Origin: Pleionea sediminis
GTDB lineage: Bacteria > Pseudomonadota > Gammaproteobacteria > Enterobacterales > Kangiellaceae
Direction: 5' to 3'
Assembly: GCF_007570825.1 (NCBI RefSeq)
Contig: NZ_SUNB01000003.1
Coordinates: 124,001 to 188,000, forward strand
Length of the DNA: 64,000 nt
The notes under the pieces are model-generated. The model made no database searches. It saw nothing but the letters and a program-made list of their open reading frames with translations, and was not told the origin of the DNA. Numbering within the stretch: the first letter of the stretch is position 1; each line of letters opens with the position of its first letter. Shown here in pieces: positions 55,108 to 62,478 of this stretch. A program made the position numbers and the translations under genes.

Positions 55108-56370
55108 ATGGTGGACAACCGACGTTACGATATTGACTGGCTCAGAACTTTAGCCTTTTTATTGCTCATTTTTTATCACATAGGGATGTTCTATGTGTTC
55201 GACTGGGGTTGGCACGTTAAAAGCCAACATCAAAGCGAGTTTTTACAAAATCTGATGTTACTGTCCAATCGATGGCGTATGCCATTGATCTTCTTAATCT
55301 CGGGTATGGCTTTGGCGTTAGTCGAACCCAAACTCAAAGCTAGCCAATTGTTGAAATTACGCTCACTCCGTGTCTTTATCCCCCTCGTTATAGGTATGTA
55401 CATAATTGTTCCGCCCCAACTGTATTACGAACTTGTTCATAACGCTGGATTCCAGGGCAGTTACATTGAGTTTATGAACTTTTATATCAATCCAAACACG
55501 ACGCATTTTAAGGACTATCAATACAGCCCTTTGGGTTTACTAACCTGGAATCATTTGTGGTATCTTGCATACCTTTTCGCCTACACTCTCATTTATTTGG
55601 CGATACGTCCGGCATTAATGTACATCACCAATAACACTTCAATGATTAAGTTAAGCATCTGGGTTTTACTCATCACACTCACGACCTGGATTGGCATTGC
55701 GATGTATTGGATTAAACCACTTTTTCCAACAACCCATGCATTGGTCGACGACTGGTTTTCACATGCCATTTACTTCCCAATATTTTTTCTTGGCTATTTA
55801 TTGCCTAAATGTACTCTCGCTTGGAAACAAGCCATTCAACATCGTCGTACATGGTTGATAGGAGCCATAATCGGCTACGTATGCACACTGATTTTACATA
55901 ATGGTCGTTTAGACCACTGGTTAATCCACCATGGATTCGATTTGCAATGGCTTGCCGCACAAGGTGAAACCTATTTTATTATCTTTTCGATCCGAGCGTT
56001 AAATTTGATGTGTTGGCTTTTTATGCTGGTCGGCTACGCTGGGCATTATTTACGTCAAAACAATCGATTTTTGCAGTATATGAACGAAGCGGTATTACCC
56101 TTCTACATTTTGCACCAAACCATCACCATTATTGTGGCAATGCAACTTCAATCGTTTGCTCTTGGTCCATTTTGGGAACCACTCACATTAATCATTTTAA
56201 CATTTGCGGGTTGTGCAATGAGTTACGAAGTAATCCGCCGAAATGCTATAACACGCTTCATGTTTGGTATGAAATTAAATGCTTATCCCGGAAAAGCCCA
56301 AGCACTACCGCTATCGCCCGCTAACGCGAGCTCTCAAAAGAGAATTCGTGATGAAGTAGAGCTGCTGTAG
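55108..56370 (+). CDS. Acyltransferase-3 family membrane protein
   Basis: A 420-residue inner-membrane protein. A longer frame begins at 54934, but the ATG at 55108, behind TTGGAG, gives the canonical start Y-D-I-D-W-L-R-T-L-A-F-L-L-L-I-F-Y-H-I-G, including the family H residue. About ten hydrophobic segments follow, ending with P-F-Y-I-L-H-Q-T, another typical block (O-acyltransferase / glucan-modifying type). It transfers an acyl group (acetyl, succinyl or similar) to a surface sugar or other substrate. Divergent from the LytTR regulator; downstream the ankyrin gene overlaps its end. Confidence 0.9.
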   Translation: MVDNRRYDIDWLRTLAFLLLIFYHIGMFYVFDWGWHVKSQHQSEFLQNLMLLSNRWRMPLIFLISGMALALVEPKLKASQLLKLRSLRVFIPLVIGMYIIVPPQLYYELVHNAGFQGSYIEFMNFYINPNTTHFKDYQYSPLGLLTWNHLWYLAYLFAYTLIYLAIRPALMYITNNTSMIKLSIWVLLITLTTWIGIAMYWIKPLFPTTHALVDDWFSHAIYFPIFFLGYLLPKCTLAWKQAIQHRRTWLIGAIIGYVCTLILHNGRLDHWLIHHGFDLQWLAAQGETYFIIFSIRALNLMCWLFMLVGYAGHYLRQNNRFLQYMNEAVLPFYILHQTITIIVAMQLQSFALGPFWEPLTLIILTFAGCAMSYEVIRRNAITRFMFGMKLNAYPGKAQALPLSPANASSQKRIRDEVELL

Positions 56371-56558
56371 CCCTACTCATTCTTGCTGTTTGGGCTTATT
56401 TCTACTTTGGAAATAAGCTCGATGAATACAACGAATCTCAAATAGAAGAAGAATCAAAAGCGATTATTGAACGAAATAAATCGAATACTTCCGACTTAAC
56501 CAACAAACCCGAGCTCATAAAACGTTACGAAAATACCTGCTTAAAATATACCGGACTG

Positions 56559-57488
56559 GTGAAAGAAGGTAGTGCCAAAACGCTATGTTCGAAAGCCGCA
56601 GAGCTACTCTACGAAAAATCCATCAAACAAAATATGAGTACCTACACTGCGGTGCAAACCGCCATTGATATTTGCATCAACGAATCGGATAACCATGATG
56701 GATGCAAGGAAGGGTCGGTATACGATGAGCGCATTATTTATCATCATGCACTTGCCTTGGCTTTTTGTGAGTTTGATTCCGCATGGATTTATGATGCCGA
56801 GTACCACAAGCGACTAACCAAACGCGGAAATTTCGTCTATCGCGATGGCGATGTCCACGTAGATTGTCAAACCCGTCAATTTGAAAACGTCGATAGCTTT
56901 CTATTTTTTCAAGGTTTAGATAAGCCTGATGAAGAGCTAACCGATAGTGAGTATGAAAAACGCTATCAAGAATCCTTTTATGCCGCTCCTGAAAAAGGCC
57001 TAAAATTGTTTGAACAATTAATTACTCAAGGGCTCGATATGTCCAAAACTTACAAAAGCGGCTGGCATTACGGACACCAAGCCGTAGTACACTACGCACC
57101 CAATTTTATCTTAGCGGAAAATGATGACGCATCTATAAACGATCAAAAGTGGCGCAATGCATTTGTTAAACGAGTTATCGAAGAAATACTCAAAACGGGT
57201 ATCGACATCAATTCGCACCAGGAAAAACAACAAACCATGCTTCACAGTGCTGCTAAAAAAGGCAACTATGCGATCGTGCAATTTCTACTGGAGAATAAAG
57301 CGGGTCCTAAATTAAAAGACGCCAATGGTCATACTCCTTTAGACTTATCCATCGGTAGTGCAAAGCGTTTCTTAAAGTTTTGGAAAAATAAAAAGTCGAT
57401 TAGCGATGCTTATTTAAAAACCATCGTACTTTTGGGTGGTAGCCCAGAAGATATCATTGTTAAAACATCGACAAAGCAGACTCAATAA
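56559..57488 (+). CDS. Ankyrin-repeat protein with unresolved start
   Basis: From a GTG at 56559 there are 309 residues, but the same frame is open back to 56355 and reads like protein there: A-V-A-L-L-I-L-A-V-W-A-Y-F-Y-F-G (a membrane or signal segment) followed by a Glu/Lys-rich part. No ATG/GTG/TTG lies in that upstream part. An ATG at 56351 is out of frame by one base (M-K-stop); dropping one T at 56357 would give a perfect M-K-R-A-A-V-A-L-L start. The C-terminal part (about residues 218-280) is ankyrin-like with T-M-L-H-S-A-A-K-K-G-N-Y and G-H-T-P-L-D-L-S. Probably a membrane or exported protein; the function is unknown. The gene abuts the acyltransferase. Confidence 0.72.
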   Translation: MKEGSAKTLCSKAAELLYEKSIKQNMSTYTAVQTAIDICINESDNHDGCKEGSVYDERIIYHHALALAFCEFDSAWIYDAEYHKRLTKRGNFVYRDGDVHVDCQTRQFENVDSFLFFQGLDKPDEELTDSEYEKRYQESFYAAPEKGLKLFEQLITQGLDMSKTYKSGWHYGHQAVVHYAPNFILAENDDASINDQKWRNAFVKRVIEEILKTGIDINSHQEKQQTMLHSAAKKGNYAIVQFLLENKAGPKLKDANGHTPLDLSIGSAKRFLKFWKNKKSISDAYLKTIVLLGGSPEDIIVKTSTKQTQ

Positions 57489-57530
57489 CCTTTATTTTCA
57501 AAAGCTCTGTATTAATCGACTTTAGTCAAA

Positions 57531-57554
57531 ACCAAAGCGCAAGTGTGCTTTGGT
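57531..57554. terminator. Bidirectional hairpin terminator
   Basis: ACCAAAGC (57531-57538) pairs with GCTTTGGT (57547-57554), with two further pairs inside. It lies between the converging ankyrin and small peptide genes. Confidence 0.65.
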
Positions 57555-57605
57555 ATGCTTAAAATGCTCAATATTAAGTCAAATAACTTGAGTATTACTG
57601 CTAAC

Positions 57606-57830
57606 TTACGCTTGTTGAGGTTCTTCAGAAATACAAATTAAACGATATATCGGACAACCACCACGAACTTCAATGCGAATATAACGACATCCTTCGGGTG
57701 GTGGAGCCAAAACAGGTAACTCACAATCAATGGGATTGAGTTCAGGTGCTGGACTAATAGCGGCATTAACGGCGCTAGCGCCAACTAGAGACAACAGTGC
57801 GACTGACAATATAATTATTAATTTTTTCAT
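57606..57830 (-). CDS. Small exported cysteine-containing peptide
   Basis: A 74-residue precursor with a strong Sec-type signal peptide M-K-K-L-I-I-I-L-S-V-A-L-L-S-L-V-G ending V-N-A. The mature peptide of about 51 residues has four cysteines (D-C-E, G-C-R, G-C-P, I-C-I) and proline-rich turns (P-A-P-E-L-N-P, A-P-P-P-E-G). AAAGGAT lies 8 bases before the ATG. It lies 188 bases downstream of the truncated ABC exporter on the same strand but has no double-glycine leader, so it is probably not that exporter's cargo. Function unknown. Confidence 0.65.
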   Translation of the reverse strand: MKKLIIILSVALLSLVGASAVNAAISPAPELNPIDCELPVLAPPPEGCRYIRIEVRGGCPIYRLICISEEPQQA

Positions 57831-58018
57831 TAATAAACGATCCTTTTGTTTATGTTTTTAGAAATCGATAGGATTCGTTGAACCCCAAACCATTCTGCAC
57901 TATCTCAACTGCAAATCCAAACCTCCTTTTGAGATGATCATTCAACCAACTGGCTTACCCTAAATAGGTTCCGAAATTTTTTTGAATATAATTTCAAAAG
58001 CAAACTCTTTCTTGTAGG

Positions 58019-59581
58019 TTAGATTTCGTACTTTTTCAATGTAACAACCCGATCGGCAGATTTAATGGTTTCTGACCGGTGAGCAATAAACAGTCGTGTT
58101 ATATTCATCTTCTTGATATTATGACTGATTAGCTTTTCTAACTTTTCATCCAGATGAGAAGTTGCTTCATCCAACAATAACATTTTAGGTTTTCGATAAA
58201 GTGCCCGAGCAAGTAACAACCGTTGCTGTTGACCGCCTGACAAAGTAGTCCCCATATCACCAATCAATGTATTGAAGCCCATAGGCATGCTCTTAATATC
58301 TTCCAGGAAACCTGATATTTCAGCACATCTTTCTATTTCTTCATGATTAGGCGTCTCTGAAAAAAAAGATATATTCTCTGCAAAAGAACCACTTAATAGA
58401 GTGTCATCGTGCATCACCGTACCGTATTGATTTCGAAGAAATCGCTTATCCCATTTCGAGACAGGCCTATCATCAATAAAGATTTCGCCTTCTGTTGGTT
58501 CCATTAAACCTAAAATAATTTTTAATAATGTTGACTTACCTACTCCAGAAGGCCCCGTCAAAGCAACTGACTCTCCGGGCTCCACAATCATACTCAAGTT
58601 ACGAAACAGGAAAGGCTCGTTATCAGAATATCGAAACCCGACATTTTTAAGTTCAATCTTACCCTTCACACTATGCGTTGTACTTTCAGTATTCTGTTCT
58701 AACAAGTCCTCTTGTTTTGACAATGCAATATCGCCGAGCCGTTGCAAATGAAGACCCAACATTCGATATTGAATCATTTTCTCAATAAAACTGACGGCCT
58801 TTCCTGTGAATTGTCGTTTGTAAGCAATGAAGGCAAACAACATTCCAACTGAAAATACATTATCGACTATTGCTAAAGCTGAAAAGTAAATAACCAGAAC
58901 ATTCTTTAAACCAAACAATAAATTATTTACCGTCTCGAAACTGATGTTTAGTTTACCCAAACGAATTGAGCTATTGATTGAGTCAGCATATCGATTTTGC
59001 CAAAGTGTTTGGCGATGATTTTCGGCACCAAATATTTTTATACTTTGAACGGCACGGATACTTTCTATTGTATTCGTATCTTGCTTGGCATGGGCTACAA
59101 TAGTTTCTTCGGTACGCTGACGCATCATCGGAAAGAGCAGCATTCTGATGATGGTATAAATAATTACCACCGTAATAACGATAAAACTTAATGTTGAATT
59201 GTAAACTAACATCATTATTAACGTACCAATGACCATAACGCCATCAACAATAGCTTCAACAACTCCTGAGGTCAGAAGCTTTTTGACTTCCTCCAGCGAG
59301 GTAAACCGCGAAACAATATCTCCAACATGTCTCTTTTGGAAGTAATCGATCGGAAGACGCAGCAAATGTCGAAATAAATTGGCGCCAATTTGTAGACTAA
59401 TTTGAGAGCCCATTAACAGGAGAACCAATGATCGTAAGGCTTTGGTTAACGTCTCAAACAGTACGAGCATCCCAAACCCAATGGCCAAAATCACGAGAAG
59501 ATCCATGTCTTGACTTACTACAACATCATCAACGACAAGTTGGGTATAAAAAGGTGCAATCATTGCAAACGTCTGCAGCAA
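58019..59581 (-). CDS. Truncated peptidase-type ABC exporter (PCAT without C39 domain)
   Basis: A 520-residue transmembrane-ATPase fusion with a six-helix membrane half (about 1-270) and an ATPase half with Walker A G-P-S-G-V-G-K-S-T, signature L-S-G-G-Q-Q-Q-R, Walker B M-L-L-L-D-E-A-T and I-A-H-R. It matches bacteriocin/toxin exporters of the CvaB/PCAT type in the membrane region. The start is a TTG, and the frame continues upstream to 59731 with PCAT linker sequence (F-E-L-I-P-T-N-D-F and L-S-D-F-W-S-H-I-R-G) but without any usual start codon; the peptidase C39 domain is absent. The gene is therefore 5'-truncated or decayed. ATPase motifs are intact, so an active exporter is not excluded. 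Confidence 0.82.
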   Translation of the reverse strand: MLQTFAMIAPFYTQLVVDDVVVSQDMDLLVILAIGFGMLVLFETLTKALRSLVLLLMGSQISLQIGANLFRHLLRLPIDYFQKRHVGDIVSRFTSLEEVKKLLTSGVVEAIVDGVMVIGTLIMMLVYNSTLSFIVITVVIIYTIIRMLLFPMMRQRTEETIVAHAKQDTNTIESIRAVQSIKIFGAENHRQTLWQNRYADSINSSIRLGKLNISFETVNNLLFGLKNVLVIYFSALAIVDNVFSVGMLFAFIAYKRQFTGKAVSFIEKMIQYRMLGLHLQRLGDIALSKQEDLLEQNTESTTHSVKGKIELKNVGFRYSDNEPFLFRNLSMIVEPGESVALTGPSGVGKSTLLKIILGLMEPTEGEIFIDDRPVSKWDKRFLRNQYGTVMHDDTLLSGSFAENISFFSETPNHEEIERCAEISGFLEDIKSMPMGFNTLIGDMGTTLSGGQQQRLLLARALYRKPKMLLLDEATSHLDEKLEKLISHNIKKMNITRLFIAHRSETIKSADRVVTLKKYEI

Positions 59582-60247
59582 AAGCGATAGCCCGAAAAGT
59601 TGTATGAGCGTGCGTTTGATTCCGCGAATATGACTCCAAAAATCGCTTAGTTTTAGTCTGGTTCGCCCCTCCTCTGGCTTAAAGTCATTCGTCGGAATTA
59701 ATTCAAAAGAAGTAGTATCAAAACGCAGGCATTAAACTTTTATGAACGTAACGATAATTGCTTTACCTTTCGACTCAAAACAACTAGTAAACACCAAATA
59801 AAAAGGCCAAGAATACAAAAACCGTTTTTTTGTAAACGATAATAATCATTACGCCAATTTATAAATCTCTTTCCCACACCCTTTCATTCAAGGTGCTCTA
59901 GATAATTTCAGAAGCCAATTTACACACTGTATTTAGTAGTAAGTTCACTATTAAAGCGACAACAACATTCGTGCATTCTTTTAGATCCATTTTTTGCAAT
60001 AACATCCATATGTTTTTCCCCAAATATCGGATTATATCGATAGTAACTTTTATTATATTTCTAAATACGACCATTCATAAACGTGACTCGATTCATTTTT
60101 AGCTATTATCGATTTGTAATATTTAATAAATAATCTTTGGTAATTATACCAATTTCATTGTGATGCAAATATTTGACAACTAATCTACAAAAGCTTTAAC
60201 AACTCTTGCTAAAGCAAAAAAACGTTCTAACCACAATTGGAGATACT
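59582..60247. other. Exporter remnant plus AT-rich intergenic region
   Basis: 59582-59731 holds in-frame minus-strand remnant of the ABC exporter. Beyond it, 59740-59877 (minus) holds a 45-codon frame started by GTG with one hydrophobic segment (C-I-L-G-L-F-I-W-C-L-L-V-V-L); its reality is doubtful. The remainder is AT-rich and includes the upstream region of the M4 peptidase gene, with GGAG at 60239-60242. Confidence 0.5.
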
Positions 60248-62421
60248 ATGAATAATACTAAATACATCTCTCTTTGTGCGTTTGTTGGTGTCATTGTTTC
60301 TACAAATGTAACGAGTGCTGAAAGAGAAAAATTAACCGATCAAATTGAATATTTGAAAACCCTGTCTAAATCATCGTCTGTCGTCAGTCATTCCCCGGCT
60401 CGACTGTTAGGACTATCGACTTCAAATGAATTAACCTTAACTCGAGAATATCAAGAAGACGGTTCGATTTACTCCCGCTATCATCAATATTACAAAGAGC
60501 TTCCTGTCATTAATGAGTCGGTCGTTCTAAAAAAAATCAAAAAGGAGAAATTTCAAATGCCTTCGGCTCGATAATGAGCGGTATAGATAATGACTATATC
60601 AATCTAGAACCGACACTTTCTGATAAAGAAGCTCTAAACTTAGCACAACACTGGCTGACTGACAGTGAGAATGTAGAGGTAGAATTTAGTAACCTTGAAA
60701 ACTTAAAACAACAGTTAGCGATCGGGTTTGATGCAAGTAAGAAAGCTCACTTAGTCTATCAGATATCATTTTTACTTCACGATCCTCTTCCCTCTCAGCC
60801 TTATTTTGAAGTTGATGCTCATAGTGGAGAAATACTCAATTATCACGATTCGCTAAAGCACTTTAATGCAACAGGATCCGGTGGCAATGAACGTATTGGA
60901 CGATATCGATATGGTCTAAATTATGGCTATTTAAAAGTGCGACAAGAAGGCGCCCAATGCATCATGGAGAATGACGAGGTGCAAACCATCGATTTAAAAG
61001 GCGCTACTAGTGGCGGTGAAACTTATAGTTTTCAATGCCCCGATAACAGTCCTCCTCCGATTAATGGTGCTTATTCTCCTGTTAATGATGCCCACTATAT
61101 TGCAGGCAAAGTTTATAAGTTTTATCGCAATTGGTTAGGCGTCGAAGTTTTACCTTTCAAAGTAAAAATGAAACTTAACTACGGTCAAAACTATCAAAAT
61201 GCTTTTTGGGCCGGCGATTCATTTTATATGGGCGATGGGGGTCAACAATTATTTAGTTTTACTTCACGGGATATTATTGCTCATGAAATGTCTCATGGTT
61301 TTACAGAACAATATTCCAATTTACATCATGAAGGACAGTCTGGTGCATTAAGTGAAAGTTACTCGGACTTGGCCGGTGAGGCCTTTGAGTATTACGCATA
61401 CGGATATGCCGATTGGGTGATCGGTGCTGACATATTCAAGGAATCGGGGAATGCTTTTCGTTACATATATGATCCCACTCGCGATGGACATTCCATTGAT
61501 CACGCTTCCGATTACACAGATGATATGGATATCCATCATGCCGCAGGTGTCTTTAACAAAGCATTTTCCTTGATGTCCAATTATAGCTTTTGGAATATCG
61601 AACAAACCTTTCAAGTCTTTGCTCGAGCCAATATGTACTATTGGACTGAGCGAATCGATTGGATTGATGCTGCAGAGGCGATCCGATTAGCAACACAAGA
61701 TTTGGGCTACGACACCTGCGCAGTCGACTTAGCATTCTATCAAGTTGGCATACTACCTGATCGCGCGGCGGGTTATTGTCGAGCAACCAGTTTATCTCAC
61801 AATAGACCCGTCACCGGAATATCGGGTAATGCAAATGATGAAATTTACTATTTGCTTTGGGTTTCCCCGGATGAAACACACGTTACATTTACCATTTCAG
61901 GAGGCCGTGGCGATGTCGACTTATATGTAAAAAAAGATGGCTTTCCAACGACGAGCGATTACGATTGTCGCCCATATCGTAGTGGTAATAATGAGACCTG
62001 TACTTTATCATTGTATGAAAACTCGGCTAAATTATCAGAGCCATTATTGCCAGTTTATGTGATGTTAAAAGGCTATAGGAACTTTTCAAACGTTACTTTA
62101 TTGGGTCGCTATGATGTTGTTCATGACATGGTTTATTCCGATATTTCTTTAACTCAAGACGAGTGGAAATATTATTATTTTTGGCTCCCTGAAGGTTCCG
62201 GAAACTTGTCAATTAAAACTTTCGGTGGGAATGGCGATGTCGATTTATACGTAGGTAAAAATTATAAACCAACACTCACTGAATACGTTTGCCGCCCCTA
62301 TCGCTGGGGCAATAGGGAATCTTGCGAAATTTCTGAACCTGATGGTGTTATTTACGTTGGACTCAGAGGTTATTCGGATAGTTCTGGTATAACATTGGAA
62401 GTCAAAGGCAGCCTTCCTTAG
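60248..62421 (+). pseudogene. M4 metallopeptidase with two PPC domains, frameshifted propeptide
   Basis: Two frames form one exported thermolysin/vibriolysin-like precursor. The first (ATG at 60248, after GGAG) has a signal peptide and half of the FTP propeptide and ends at 60574. The second (60574-62421, 615 residues) carries the rest: the zinc motif H-E-M-S-H (61282-61296), the Glu ligand in G-A-L-S-E-S-Y-S-D, the catalytic His in D-I-H-H-A-A-G-V-F-N-K, and two PPC domains (G-D-V-D-L-Y-V twice). Adding one A to the A8 run at 60529-60536 would fuse the frames into a normal propeptide reading K-G-E-I-S-N-A-F-G-S-I. This could be a sequencing error, a phase-variable tract or a real lesion. The catalytic domain looks intact. 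Confidence 0.82.
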
Positions 62422-62430
62422 TCTTAAAGA

Positions 62431-62459
62431 TGGCAAAGTGCTGATTCAGTGCTTTGCCA
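62431..62459. terminator. Hairpin terminator
   Basis: TGGCAAAG (62431-62438) pairs with CTTTGCCA (62452-62459), with an inner CTG/CAG pair. It lies between the converging peptidase and LemA-like genes. Confidence 0.65.
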
Positions 62460-62478
62460 GTACTGACTTATTCATTGA

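Noticed and set aside
57606-59581. Bacteriocin operon (exporter plus peptide)
   Set aside because: The peptide has a Sec signal rather than a double-glycine leader, and the exporter lacks its C39 peptidase; the two may be unrelated.
59836-59860. Fur-box-like GATAATAATCATTA
   Set aside because: Only about 13 of 19 positions match the consensus by hand, and AT-rich DNA gives such matches by chance; no iron gene start is adjacent.
59740-59877. 45-codon minus-strand frame with one hydrophobic segment
   Set aside because: Short GTG-started frame in AT-rich DNA, upstream of a decayed exporter; may be chance. Mentioned in the intergenic entry only.
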